From DATFJT01 sp965230755 (GTDB taxonomy: Bacteria > Bacteroidota > Bacteroidia > Chitinophagales > Saprospiraceae): DNA of 64,000 nt. A model generated the notes under the pieces. It made no database searches. It saw nothing but the letters and a program-made list of their open reading frames with translations, and had not been told where the DNA came from. Positions within the stretch are counted from its first letter, which is position 1. Every line of letters begins with the position of its first letter. Of the stretch, positions 19,082 to 28,281 are shown piece after piece. The stretch is from assembly GCA_965230755.1 (NCBI GenBank), contig CBDDLT010000004.1, forward strand, positions 154,744-218,743. Reading direction: 5' to 3'. The translations under genes and the position numbers were made by a program.

Positions 19082-19837
19082 TTATTCAGATGTATTTTCG
19101 AGCTGATCCCCTGTCATTCCAAACCTTCGCTCTCTGTTTTGAAAACTCAAAATGGCTTCAAAAAGCATCTCTTTTCTGAAATCAGGCCACATGACCGGCG
19201 TAAAGTATAACTCAGCATAAGCCAGTTGCCAAAGCAAAAAATTGGATAATCGATGCTCTCCACTGGTCCTTATAAGTAATTCGGGGTCGGGAATATTCTT
19301 TGTAGATAAGTATTGCTCAAAACTATTTTCGTTAAAATCATTCGGTTTTAGGATACCATTTTTCAGATCTTCCGAAACTTTTCGAATACCGTTCACAATG
19401 TCCCATTTGCCACTATAATTCAAGGCCAACACTAGCGTCATTCTCGAATTATCTTCCGTCTTCTTTATTCCATCCTCCAGGGCCTTTCTAGTTTTTTCGG
19501 GAAGCTTGCTCAAGTCTCCAATAGCTTGAAGCTTGATATCATTCTTATTCAGAGTTTTGATCTCTCTACCCAAGGTTTCCACAAGTAGACTCATCAGTGC
19601 ATTGACTTCAAACTTTGGTCTTCTCCAATTCTCTGTCGAGAAGGCATAAAGGGTAAGATATGATACCCCAAGTTCTGCACAAGCCTCCGTAACATCTCTA
19701 ACCGATTGGACTCCATTTTTATGTCCAAACACCCTCGCTTTTCCCCTACTCTTGGCCCAACGACCGTTGCCATCCATAATGACAGCAATATGTTCCGGAA
19801 TTACTCCCTGTGCTATTTGATCCTTTAAATCTTTCAT
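19082..19837 (-). CDS. uppS: Isoprenyl transferase (undecaprenyl diphosphate synthase)
   Basis: The start is set at the ATG at 19837 (MKDLKDQIAQGVIPEH), giving 251 residues, the family norm; the frame is open to 19903 but those residues are a hydrophobic extension not found in the family. The catalytic motif HIAVIMDGNGRWAKSRG holds the Asp that starts catalysis, GHKNG follows, and the C-terminal RTSGEHRLSNFLLWQLAYAE segment binds the pyrophosphate. The enzyme makes the C55 carrier used for peptidoglycan and surface glycans. It lies upstream of bamA on the same strand. Confidence 0.95.
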   Translation of the reverse strand: MKDLKDQIAQGVIPEHIAVIMDGNGRWAKSRGKARVFGHKNGVQSVRDVTEACAELGVSYLTLYAFSTENWRRPKFEVNALMSLLVETLGREIKTLNKNDIKLQAIGDLSKLPEKTRKALEDGIKKTEDNSRMTLVLALNYSGKWDIVNGIRKVSEDLKNGILKPNDFNENSFEQYLSTKNIPDPELLIRTSGEHRLSNFLLWQLAYAELYFTPVMWPDFRKEMLFEAILSFQNRERRFGMTGDQLENTSE

Positions 19838-20008
19838 ATTTTCAGTAAAAAATAAAGATAACAAAAATGTAAAGACAAGCATTAAACGACTCCACCTGCA
19901 CAATCCCTTTTCTCCGGACTTCTATTTCTTTGAATTGAACCAGATATTTAGCTTTATAATGTACCTTTGGAGCATATCTGCTTTTAACAATATTAGAATT
20001 ATAGGATC

Positions 20009-21058
20009 GTGTTCGATATTACTTTAGCCTTTATATCGGCTTTCATCATTACCTTCTATGCTATACCTTCTATCATATTGGTAGCAAAGAAGAAAAGACT
20101 CTTTGACGAACCTGGAGAGCGGCGAGCTCATACGGTGAGTACACCATCTTTGGGAGGAATTGCCATTTATGCCGGAGTAGTATTTGCCGTTATCATGTGG
20201 ACACCTTTTAGTTTCTTTGCCGATTTACAATACATTCTAGCGGCCTATATTCTCATCTTCCTTATTGGTGCAAAGGATGATATTGTCCCGATGGATGCCT
20301 GGAAGAAACTAATCGGACAGTTATTGGCTGCAGTTATTCTGGTGGTGAAGTCGAATGTTAAGATAGACAGTTTATACGGTATTTTTGGAGTGTATGAGCT
20401 ACCTGATCTCATTGCCATTCCTCTAAGCATTTTGGTTATTCTTATCATCATCAATGCCTTTAATCTTATCGATGGTATCAATGGGCTCTCCGGTAGCATT
20501 GCCCTTCTGATTTGCTCTTTGTTTGGAACATGGTTCTTTCTTACGGATTTCTTAGACTTGGCTATCGTTGCGTTTGCTACTGTGGGTTCGATCATCGCCT
20601 TTTTAAAATACAACTATACTCCAGCCAAGATATTTATGGGGGATACGGGATCTTTATTCCTCGGCACAACTTGCTCCTTCCTTGCCATTAAATTCATACA
20701 ACTGAACGCTACAATACCGGATTCCATCTACTATTTTCAATCGGCACCAGTAATTACAGTGGCCATACTGATCCATCCACTGTTTGACACACTCCGTGTA
20801 TTTATTAAGCGAGCGATGAAGGGGAAATCACCATTCAGTCCTGACAAAAATCACCTACATCATATGTTATTAGCAACTGGACTCAGTCACATGAGTGCCA
20901 CTGGTGTTTTGGTGCTCAGCAACATAGTTTTTATTCTAATTGCATGGAACTTGAGATACCTGGACCCCATACTCTTAACCCTTCTTTTATTTGGATTTGC
21001 TTCCTTGGCTTCGGGATTTCTCTATTTATACAGTAAAAGATTTGATCGCGGTCAATGA
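20009..21058 (+). CDS. UDP-sugar:undecaprenyl-phosphate sugar-1-phosphate transferase (WecA/MraY family)
   Basis: A 349-residue polytopic enzyme with a GTG start. The family motifs are all visible: AKDDIVPMD (the Asp-rich metal site), NAFNLIDGINGLSG, MGDTGSLFLG and the C-terminal DKNHLHHMLLATGLSH His motif. It begins lipid-linked glycan assembly by moving a sugar-1-phosphate, probably an N-acetylhexosamine, onto undecaprenyl phosphate in the inner membrane. It could prime the glycan made by the locus at 1-14888. It is followed by crcB with an ATGA overlap. Being a WecA-like rather than MraY enzyme is inferred from the HLHH motif. Confidence 0.88.
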   Translation: MFDITLAFISAFIITFYAIPSIILVAKKKRLFDEPGERRAHTVSTPSLGGIAIYAGVVFAVIMWTPFSFFADLQYILAAYILIFLIGAKDDIVPMDAWKKLIGQLLAAVILVVKSNVKIDSLYGIFGVYELPDLIAIPLSILVILIIINAFNLIDGINGLSGSIALLICSLFGTWFFLTDFLDLAIVAFATVGSIIAFLKYNYTPAKIFMGDTGSLFLGTTCSFLAIKFIQLNATIPDSIYYFQSAPVITVAILIHPLFDTLRVFIKRAMKGKSPFSPDKNHLHHMLLATGLSHMSATGVLVLSNIVFILIAWNLRYLDPILLTLLLFGFASLASGFLYLYSKRFDRGQ

Positions 21059-21420
21059 AAACTGTTGTACTTATATTTTTAGGAGGTGGATTCGGCAGCC
21101 TGGCGCGTTACGGCTTTTATAGAATCCTGGATTCGGGATCACTATTCCCTTTTGGAACTTTCGTTGCCAATATTATAAGCTCTTTTTTACTCGGATATAT
21201 AATTGGAAATTTCAAAATGGAAGACCCTAACCATCCTTATTATTTGCTACTTGGCGTGGGCTTTTGCGGTGCGTTCAGTACTTTCAGTACCTTCAGCTGG
21301 GAAAGCTTTGACCTCCTGACAAAGGCGCAATATTTTACCTCATTCCTATATATCACCACAAGTTTTTTATTAGGGATTCTTGCTGTATATTTAGGTTTAC
21401 TTTGCACAGAAAACGGTTAG
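21055..21420 (+). CDS. crcB: Fluoride ion channel CrcB/Fluc
   Basis: A 121-residue protein with four hydrophobic helices, the usual Fluc length. Motifs: GGGFGSLARYGFYR near the start, the GTFVANIISSFLLG helix with the conserved Asn, and FCGAFSTFSTFSWE containing the phenylalanine/threonine track of the pore. It acts as a dimer in the inner membrane to let fluoride out. The gene overlaps the upstream transferase by 4 bp, so it has no room for its own fluoride riboswitch at the start, and I saw none upstream of the operon. Confidence 0.92.
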   Translation: MKTVVLIFLGGGFGSLARYGFYRILDSGSLFPFGTFVANIISSFLLGYIIGNFKMEDPNHPYYLLLGVGFCGAFSTFSTFSWESFDLLTKAQYFTSFLYITTSFLLGILAVYLGLLCTENG

Positions 21421-21430
21421 CGAATTAAGC

Positions 21431-24400
21431 ATGGCTCACCCTTTAATTCCGGATTTTATATTAAATCAATATCGCAAAAAAGAATTTAACGGTTCTTTTA
21501 AGGGCTATACTATAATAATAGATATCAAGGGCTATACCAGTTACACGCAGGAGATCATCAAAAATCATCCAACAGAAGGAGTAGAGCTAATTTCAGAATT
21601 GCTGAACCAACTCTTTGGTCCACAGGTACAAATCATTTACGACTTTGGAGCTTTTATACCTTATTTTGCCGGAGATGCTTATACCATAATTTTTCCTTCG
21701 GAAAATTCGAACAACACGGAAGAAGTAGTGCAATTATGTCGAGAGCTTCGCAGCCAACTTCACGAAAATGAGAAACTTCCCAAGGATAAACTGGGGATAA
21801 AAATTTCTCTAGATTATGGTGATGTTCACTGGCTAATAGATGGAGAAGAAGATTCTAAATTTTATCTTTTCTACGGTCCTTTGATCAATCAGACTGCAGA
21901 ATTAAATGCTGAACTGAGTAAAAATGAGATTCGACTTGGAGCTAATCTTGCCTCTACGTACACCTATGAAGAGAAAGGCAACAAAGCGGTCCAAATTCCT
22001 GAAATCATTGACTCTACTAGAGCCTCATGGCCAGAGGAAGAACTACTAGAATTGTTTTATCCTCAGATAGATAACATACTCAATGCTAGAAATGAATTCA
22101 GAGATGTCATCAGCATTTTTGTACGGTTTGGTTTTGAGGAAGAGATCGATGTTGAGGCTCTAAAGTCCTGCGTGCAATGGTGTCGGAAGTACCAAATTCA
22201 CATAAAAGAAATTGAGTCAGGAGATAAAGGTCTTATGCTTTTCGGATTTCTAGGTGCTCCTACCACTTTCATTAACCTTAAGAAAAGAGCCATTTCCTGG
22301 GCATTGGATTGTTCTAATTCACTCCGGGAGATGAAAGGCCTAAAGTTCAAGATAGCGATGAATCTTGGGAGGGTTTATTGCGGATTTATCGGTGGGGCCC
22401 AAAGACTTCAATACGGCATTGTCGGGCATAGTGTGAATTGCGCCAGTCGCTTTCTCAAGATAGGATCGGATAATTCGATCATTATTGATAAGAGCATGAT
22501 CATCTCAGGGGTAGATATTAAATATGAGACTACGAGCCTGCTCAAGGGAGTGGAAAAGCCCATTGATCTCTACAGTGTTCGGGGCCTAGATATAAGGGAT
22601 ACAAACCGGACACCCCTACTGGGTAGAGATAAGGAGTTTTCAGCCATCAAACTACTCGTTGCTCAATACGAAATGGACGAGGCCAATGAAAACCTCTTAA
22701 TCCTTGGAGAAGCAGGTGTTGGAAAAAGTCGTCTGCTACAAGAATTAAAGAAACATGTCAAAGCCAATACAGAAGTACTTTATGTGAGCCTCTACTGTAA
22801 TGAAATAGATTACTCTGCTTTCCTCCCATTCATCAATTACCTCAAGGCCATCTTTGACTTCAGACCTGGGTTCGTTTACAAGACTCTAGAAAGGAGGATT
22901 CAACCTTTGACCAAATCGCTCAACGCCCTAGAACAGAAGAGAATATTAGAAGTCTTTGCCATCCTTTTGGGGCTGCCTTTTAGAAAGGGCTTTTTCAAGT
23001 CTCTTGATGCTCAATCTCAGTTTAACATCATTAAGGAGAGCTTTATCAATTTCTTCAAGGCATTTTCTTCCGGGAAAAAGTTGATCATCAAAATTGACGA
23101 TATTCAGTGGATTGATTATGCGACGATATCGCTCTTGAAGGATCTAAACAATACCTTGGATCCTTTGCTGATTTTCTCATCACGACCTCATGAAAATGCG
23201 CAAGAAGATCTGGTCAACTTCCTTTTCGAAGATTTGGAATATCAGACCATTCAACTGTATCCAATTGGCTTTGATGCGGTAAAAGGAATTGTTGAATATC
23301 ATCAAGAGCAGAAAGTAGATGATGAAAGTGTAGAAGTATTATTGGCTGCTTCCAACGGCAATCCATTTTTTTTAGATCAAATCATCAAGTACGTTTCGGA
23401 AACTGAAGGATGGTTACAAAAGGATGGTGCACTACGCCTTAAGTCGAAGGAGATAGAATTGAAGGACGGAATGCAAAGTGTTCTGTTGTCTCGAATCGAT
23501 CGACTGGATTTTAATGTCCGAGAGGCGGTAAAACATGCCGCAGTATTGGGATTGGAATTCGAAGAGAATATATTCTCAACGATGCTTAAGATGAACGGTG
23601 AAAACCAGCTAAATGGAAAGGGTTTTCAGCATGTTATCGGCTCTGGCCTGGAGAATCAGGTATGGAGAAGATTGGAGAACAACAGGTATGTCTTTAGTCA
23701 TGCCCTACTGAGGGATGCCATCTACAATATGCAAGCGACCAGTGATCTAAAACAAAAACATCTTGTCGCGGCACAAGCCATAGAAACGGAATATGCGGAT
23801 CGCCTTTCGAATAAATACTTTTCTCTCCTGCACCACTACGAGAAAGCGCAGCGAATAAAGGAATACAAAAAGTACTTGCTCTTAGTAGCAGATTATTCAA
23901 AGGAAAACTATAGAAGTTACGATGCTTTGAAGTTTTACAACCGGTATCTTAAACTGGACCTGACTTCGAAGGAAAAGATTAAAGCTTATTTTCAAATTTT
24001 TGAACTGCATGAATTGCTTGGAGCTTGGGATGAAGCCGGTGAAGTGATTCAGAAAGTTTTTGAAATTCTTGAATCGGATTATGAGAATCGCCTGTTTCTC
24101 GGTATCGCAAAAAGACTTCAAGGCCAACATCTGACGCTTTTAGGAGACTACGAAAGAGCTGAAGTATCACTTCAGGAGGCCATGGAAATTTTTGAACATT
24201 TCGACGATAAGAAGGGGACCATTTCCTGTCTTGATGCTCTGGGTACCTTGTGCTTCAGACAAAGTGATTATCCTCAAGCGGTAATCTATTTTGAGGGCGC
24301 GGTAGAATTGGTTGAAAATATGCCAAATAGCCTACCTAATTTCTCCAGTATAGGGAAACTGGGCTTGACATTCATGAATTTAGGTGAGCTCGAAAAGGGT

Positions 24401-25195
24401 ATCAATATCCTGGAACAATATTTAAAATCTCCGGACATCAGTAAACTTGAGGAATGTGTTCTATCCATCAATATTGGAATTATCAAACAAGAATACGGAG
24501 ACTTTGACGGTTCCGAGTATAATTTCCACAACGGTCTTCACATCGCTCAATTAATCGGCAACAAAAGATTCCTATCCATTGCCTATGGAAGTTTGGGTTC
24601 GATCTACCTTTTAAATGGACGAGATAAGCTGGCATGGGAATATTTGGAGGCTGACCTTAGCATAACCAACGAGCTGGGCGACAAACAAGGAAAGTCGATA
24701 GTATATGGATTGTTGGGAGAGTATCATTTGTATTTTGGCAATGCGAATTCCTCCTTTGCCTATTTTAAAAAACAACATCAAATTGCCTCTGAGCTGGGAT
24801 ATACAAAAGGAGTTCTGAAATCAGTAGCTGGTACGATGGAGGCCCATTTTAAGATGGGTGACTACGAAAAAATACAAGAAATTTTCGACGATATCCCGGA
24901 AAATTATTTGGCTCATAACAGCACAACTTTCAACCTACTTATTCCTCTTATTAAAGCCGCTATACTAGGCGAGGATCAAGCCAGCTATTCGAAGTGGTAC
25001 GGGACTTTGGAGAGACTTCATCGTACGATCAATACGCCTTATACCGGATTTTATAAGTCCTGGTTCGAGAACTTCAATAATAATAGAGAGCACCTGCGCA
25101 CGGCCATCAATGAATACTTCCTGAACAATTCGATATACAATTCGACAGTTTATATAGAACTCAACAAGAATTTAATGAATGACTTACGGTTATAA
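21431..25195 (+). CDS. Soluble adenylyl cyclase-like protein: two class III cyclase domains, STAND-type NTPase, TPR array
   Basis: A 1254-residue cytoplasmic protein. Residues about 20-180 form cyclase domain C1, with metal-binding Asp in IIIDIKGYT (about 30) and FAGDAYTI (about 80). Residues about 225-385 form C2, which lacks the first metal Asp (ISIFVRFGF) but keeps the Asn and Arg of GHSVNCASRFL (about 332). So C1 gives the metal site and C2 the transition-state residues, an asymmetric heterodimer-like site in one chain. A P-loop NTPase follows (Walker A GEAGVGKSR near 428, Walker B IIKIDDIQWID near 552), then helical TPR repeats from about 800 to 1200. The same order occurs in mammalian soluble adenylyl cyclase (ADCY10). 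Product (cAMP) and trigger are inferred. It starts 10 bp after crcB. Confidence 0.86.
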   Translation: MAHPLIPDFILNQYRKKEFNGSFKGYTIIIDIKGYTSYTQEIIKNHPTEGVELISELLNQLFGPQVQIIYDFGAFIPYFAGDAYTIIFPSENSNNTEEVVQLCRELRSQLHENEKLPKDKLGIKISLDYGDVHWLIDGEEDSKFYLFYGPLINQTAELNAELSKNEIRLGANLASTYTYEEKGNKAVQIPEIIDSTRASWPEEELLELFYPQIDNILNARNEFRDVISIFVRFGFEEEIDVEALKSCVQWCRKYQIHIKEIESGDKGLMLFGFLGAPTTFINLKKRAISWALDCSNSLREMKGLKFKIAMNLGRVYCGFIGGAQRLQYGIVGHSVNCASRFLKIGSDNSIIIDKSMIISGVDIKYETTSLLKGVEKPIDLYSVRGLDIRDTNRTPLLGRDKEFSAIKLLVAQYEMDEANENLLILGEAGVGKSRLLQELKKHVKANTEVLYVSLYCNEIDYSAFLPFINYLKAIFDFRPGFVYKTLERRIQPLTKSLNALEQKRILEVFAILLGLPFRKGFFKSLDAQSQFNIIKESFINFFKAFSSGKKLIIKIDDIQWIDYATISLLKDLNNTLDPLLIFSSRPHENAQEDLVNFLFEDLEYQTIQLYPIGFDAVKGIVEYHQEQKVDDESVEVLLAASNGNPFFLDQIIKYVSETEGWLQKDGALRLKSKEIELKDGMQSVLLSRIDRLDFNVREAVKHAAVLGLEFEENIFSTMLKMNGENQLNGKGFQHVIGSGLENQVWRRLENNRYVFSHALLRDAIYNMQATSDLKQKHLVAAQAIETEYADRLSNKYFSLLHHYEKAQRIKEYKKYLLLVADYSKENYRSYDALKFYNRYLKLDLTSKEKIKAYFQIFELHELLGAWDEAGEVIQKVFEILESDYENRLFLGIAKRLQGQHLTLLGDYERAEVSLQEAMEIFEHFDDKKGTISCLDALGTLCFRQSDYPQAVIYFEGAVELVENMPNSLPNFSSIGKLGLTFMNLGELEKGINILEQYLKSPDISKLEECVLSINIGIIKQEYGDFDGSEYNFHNGLHIAQLIGNKRFLSIAYGSLGSIYLLNGRDKLAWEYLEADLSITNELGDKQGKSIVYGLLGEYHLYFGNANSSFAYFKKQHQIASELGYTKGVLKSVAGTMEAHFKMGDYEKIQEIFDDIPENYLAHNSTTFNLLIPLIKAAILGEDQASYSKWYGTLERLHRTINTPYTGFYKSWFENFNNNREHLRTAINEYFLNNSIYNSTVYIELNKNLMNDLRL

Positions 25196-26063
25196 TCATA
25201 CTGCATTTTTTATCTCGTTGCTCATTTTTATGAGTGCCATAGCTTGTCGAAGCCAGCATCAGGACCAATATCCGGAAGCATCGGGAATGCCATTTAAGAT
25301 TAATCAGCCCGATTCTACTTTTTATCTTCCCTTTGAGTTGATTGAAGTTTCGGGGCTAAGTGTTTATGACCAGACCTTGTATGCCGTTCAAGATGAGATG
25401 GGGGTTTTGTATCAATTGAATGATCAGTTCAAAATAAAGAACCGACTACAATTTGAGGGCCCGGGAGATTTCGAAGCATTGACACGGGATGACAATAATT
25501 TCTACACCATTACCAGTAAGGGACATATTTATTGTATCCCAATTTTAGGTGTGGATGCAGTACGCATAAAGGCCGAGCTTCCTAAAACCTGTGATTTTGA
25601 AGGGATGTACTATGCGGATAGCTCTCTGTACATCATTTCGAAAGGACGTTGTGATGACAAGGAATTCGACACCAAAAACAGGTGCATTTTCGAAGTAAAT
25701 CTCAGGAATGGGAAAACAAAATTGAATAGAGAACACAAGTATTCATCCATAAAGAAGAAACTGAAGGTCGAGGATGATCATTTCGAATATTGTGGCATAA
25801 AACGACAGTTTGAAAAACCTAAGCCCAGCGGAATGGCTGTTGACCCCATTGATGGTTCCATTTATATTATTCACGCCAGGGGAAGACTCTTGGTTAAGAC
25901 GGATTCCGAAGGTGAAATACAGGATCTTCTTATTCTCAATCCCAAGTTCTACCCTCAAGCAGAAGGCATCGCTTTTGATGAAAAAGGAAACCTATTTATA
26001 TCCAATGAAGGACAAAATAGTGCGGCCATGTTACACAAAGTGATGCGACTCACGGAGAATTGA
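25179..26063 (+). CDS. Lipoprotein with SdiA-regulated-like beta-propeller domain
   Basis: A 294-residue protein with a signal peptide ending in a lipobox-like SAIAC (Cys at about residue 23), so probably anchored in a membrane. The body has repeated short segments (FELIEVSGLSVYDQTLYAVQ, GDFEALTRDDNNFYTITSKG, PKPSGMAVDPIDGSIYIIHA, AEGIAFDEKGNLFISNEGQ) typical of the SdiA-regulated / esterase-like phytase propeller family. It overlaps the cyclase gene by 17 bp, so the two are co-expressed. A role tied to cyclase signalling is only a possibility; a phosphatase-like activity is another. Confidence 0.75.
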   Translation: MTYGYNHTAFFISLLIFMSAIACRSQHQDQYPEASGMPFKINQPDSTFYLPFELIEVSGLSVYDQTLYAVQDEMGVLYQLNDQFKIKNRLQFEGPGDFEALTRDDNNFYTITSKGHIYCIPILGVDAVRIKAELPKTCDFEGMYYADSSLYIISKGRCDDKEFDTKNRCIFEVNLRNGKTKLNREHKYSSIKKKLKVEDDHFEYCGIKRQFEKPKPSGMAVDPIDGSIYIIHARGRLLVKTDSEGEIQDLLILNPKFYPQAEGIAFDEKGNLFISNEGQNSAAMLHKVMRLTEN

Positions 26064-26106
26064 TTTTTTAGTATTATTTTTGATATATAAAATCAAAAAG
26101 CAATAT

Positions 26107-27357
26107 ATGAGCATTGTAGAAATGAGGGTGCCTACTATAGGTGAGTCTATTACAGAGGTAACCTTATCGGAGTGGTTGATCGGTGATGGGGAGTACGTAG
26201 AACTGGATCAATACATTTGTGAGTTCGAATCGGATAAGGCAACCTTAGAATTCCCGGCGGAAGCCAGTGGTATTCTTATTCATGTTGCGAAGGTAGATGA
26301 CGACTTAGAAATTGGGGCTTTGGTAGCAAAAATTGATACTTCGGCTTCGAAAGATGCTCCTGCTAAAGAGGCCAAGGCTGAAGAACCAGCGGCAGTTGAA
26401 CCACCAAAAGAAAAAGAAGTGGCTGCGTCAGCTCCTGCAACAGCTTCTTCAAGCACATATGCAAGCAATCATCCGAGTCCATCGGCTGCTAAGATAATGG
26501 CCGAAAAGAACATAGATCCAGCTTCTGTTAATGGCTCTGGAAGAGATGGAAGAATCACGAAAGAAGATGCGCAACGTGCTGAAACTGCTAATAAAACAGA
26601 AGCTAAAGAAGTCACGGTCAGCGCGGAAAGTCCGGCGACAAGCCCTACCCTTTTCAGTCGAAACGACAGAAGAGAGAAGATGAGTCGTATGCGGCGTACG
26701 ATTGCCAAGAGATTGGTCAGTGCGAAAAACACTACGGCCATGTTGACCACGTTCAACGAAGTGGATCTAACGGAAATCATGGCACTCAGAAAGAAGTATC
26801 AGGAGAAATTTGTCGAAAAATACGGCATCAAACTCGGCTTCATGTCACTGTTTGCCAAGGCTTGTGCAAAGACGCTCATGGAGATGCCAGGAGTTAATGC
26901 GACCATAGACGACGACCATCTGATCTATCACGATTATGTTGATATTTCTATTGCTATATCCACTCCAAATGGTTTGGTAGTGCCTCCGGTACACAATGTT
27001 GAGTCTTTGAGCTTTGCTCAAATCGAAAACAAGATTAAGGAATTGGCCATCAAAGCTAGAGAGGGCACCTTAAGTCTTAAGGAGATGCAGGGTGGTACAT
27101 TCACGATAACCAACGGTGGAATCTTTGGATCAATGATGAGTACGCCAATTCTCAATGAGCCTCAGTCGGCCATTTTGGGTATGCATACCATACAGCAAAG
27201 ACCAGTAGCGGTGAATGGGCAAGTGGAAATTAGGCCAATGATGTATCTGGCCCTGTCCTACGATCACAGAGTTATTGATGGTAGTTCTTCGGTTACATTC
27301 CTTGTGAAAGTGAAAAAGTTGCTCGAAGATCCGACGACACTATTTCTTGATTTATAG
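26107..27357 (+). CDS. odhB: Dihydrolipoyllysine-residue succinyltransferase (E2 of 2-oxoglutarate dehydrogenase)
   Basis: The start is the ATG at 26107 (MSIVEMRVPTIGESITEVTL), which begins the lipoyl domain exactly; an upstream in-frame start at 26080 adds nine residues. The 416-residue product has: a lipoyl domain (residues about 5-80, lipoyl-Lys in ESDKATLEF), an Ala/Glu/Lys-rich linker, a peripheral subunit-binding domain (SPSAAKIMAEKNIDPASVNG) and the acyltransferase core, with the catalytic SYDHRVIDG at the C-terminus. The E1 gene is not adjacent in the window. It transfers succinyl groups to CoA in the TCA cycle; a branched-chain or pyruvate E2 is less likely given the linker and GESITE start. 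Confidence 0.9.
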   Translation: MSIVEMRVPTIGESITEVTLSEWLIGDGEYVELDQYICEFESDKATLEFPAEASGILIHVAKVDDDLEIGALVAKIDTSASKDAPAKEAKAEEPAAVEPPKEKEVAASAPATASSSTYASNHPSPSAAKIMAEKNIDPASVNGSGRDGRITKEDAQRAETANKTEAKEVTVSAESPATSPTLFSRNDRREKMSRMRRTIAKRLVSAKNTTAMLTTFNEVDLTEIMALRKKYQEKFVEKYGIKLGFMSLFAKACAKTLMEMPGVNATIDDDHLIYHDYVDISIAISTPNGLVVPPVHNVESLSFAQIENKIKELAIKAREGTLSLKEMQGGTFTITNGGIFGSMMSTPILNEPQSAILGMHTIQQRPVAVNGQVEIRPMMYLALSYDHRVIDGSSSVTFLVKVKKLLEDPTTLFLDL

Positions 27358-27365
27358 ATTCGACC

Positions 27366-27869
27366 ATGACCGTTGCGGAATTTCTGGAATTGATTAGCAA
27401 TAATCCGTTTATTCTAATCCTCTATTTTAGTACTATGCCATTCATTGCCCTTTTGGCTTTGATATTTGGCAAAGGTGAAGGACATCTAAGTCCATGGAAG
27501 TACCTGTACACTTGCTTGGTATATATGGTGTGTATCCCTGGAATTTTCGGCATTGCCATGGTCTTACAGAGCTTACTGATAGAACGGCAGAGCTTTATGA
27601 ATCTGAATATCTATGTGACGCTCTTGCCCCTAGTTTCTATGGCATTGACCTTATTTCTCATTAAGCGCAATGTCCCCTTGGATTACGTACCGGGTTTTGA
27701 TCGTATCACGGGTTTTATGATGATGATATTCGTTTGTATCGTTTTCTTTTGGGCCTTGACTAGAATAAGAGTGTTGGCTGTTACTTACATTCCGTTCCAC
27801 TACTTCTTGATTGTATTCCTAGGACTTTTGTTGTTGATGGTCTTTGGATGGAGGCGATTGTTTAAGTAG
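27366..27869 (+). CDS. Small polytopic membrane protein of unknown function
   Basis: A 167-residue protein with about five hydrophobic segments (PFILILYFSTMPFIALLALIF, LVYMVCIPGIFGIAMVLQSLL, IYVTLLPLVSMALTLFLI, MMMIFVCIVFFWALT, YFLIVFLGLLLLMVFGW). It begins 8 bp after odhB, so it is probably in the same transcript. I do not recognise a family. Its placement and ordinary composition suggest a core gene of this lineage. Confidence 0.75.
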   Translation: MTVAEFLELISNNPFILILYFSTMPFIALLALIFGKGEGHLSPWKYLYTCLVYMVCIPGIFGIAMVLQSLLIERQSFMNLNIYVTLLPLVSMALTLFLIKRNVPLDYVPGFDRITGFMMMIFVCIVFFWALTRIRVLAVTYIPFHYFLIVFLGLLLLMVFGWRRLFK

Positions 27870-28281
27870 GCACAAAAACTGTTTTCCAACAATCTTTTAC
27901 TAATTAATCAGAGCTTGTAAAAATAAGGTACATACTGCACCAGTTCGTAAGTTCCATTAAATTTACCTCGAATAAAGACTATATTTGATAGTATCATATG
28001 ATAGTATCATGTCGTTTGATATACCTCTTACTTCGTATCTTATACGTTGATTTTCTGCCATTTACTACAATACACCCATTTATAGATGATTTGATCCCTT
28101 CTATTTAATTAGGCGTACAACCACAAGGCTAGAGAGAAACTCTGTATACCTCACAATATTTTTAGAATATACTCTAATAGGAGGTTACAGATACAAATTC
28201 TACCTTTACTTATAATGCGATAACGATTCTTTTATAATAGAATTTATACTGTCATCAGACTTCACGAGAAATAAAGACGAT
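27870..28281. other. 412-bp intergenic stretch with a promoter-like motif and paired palindromes
   Basis: No convincing gene. The one structured part is at 27980-28010 (listed separately). The remainder, 28011-28281, is AT-rich and contains stops in all the frames I read. It marks the boundary between the core region and the accessory stretch that follows. Confidence 0.6.
27980..28010 (+). promoter_or_regulatory. Candidate -7 element followed by two copies of a palindromic 13-mer
   Basis: TATATTTG (27980-27987) fits the Bacteroidota -7 consensus TAnnTTTG, but no TTG sits at the expected -33 distance. Two adjacent 13-bp units follow: TTGATAGTATCAT (27985-27997) and ATGATAGTATCAT (27998-28010). 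The second is a perfect palindrome around a central G. This looks like a tandem operator over a start site. The next gene on this strand is 28282, about 270 bp away. Confidence 0.4.

Noticed and set aside
19929..19969. TTTG and TACCTTTG upstream of the WecA-like gene
   Set aside because: The spacing is 29 bp, too long for the TTG-N20-TAnnTTTG promoter; the -7 match alone is weak evidence.
21000..21055. Possible fluoride riboswitch before crcB
   Set aside because: The crcB start lies inside the upstream gene, leaving no room for a leader; I saw no such structure.
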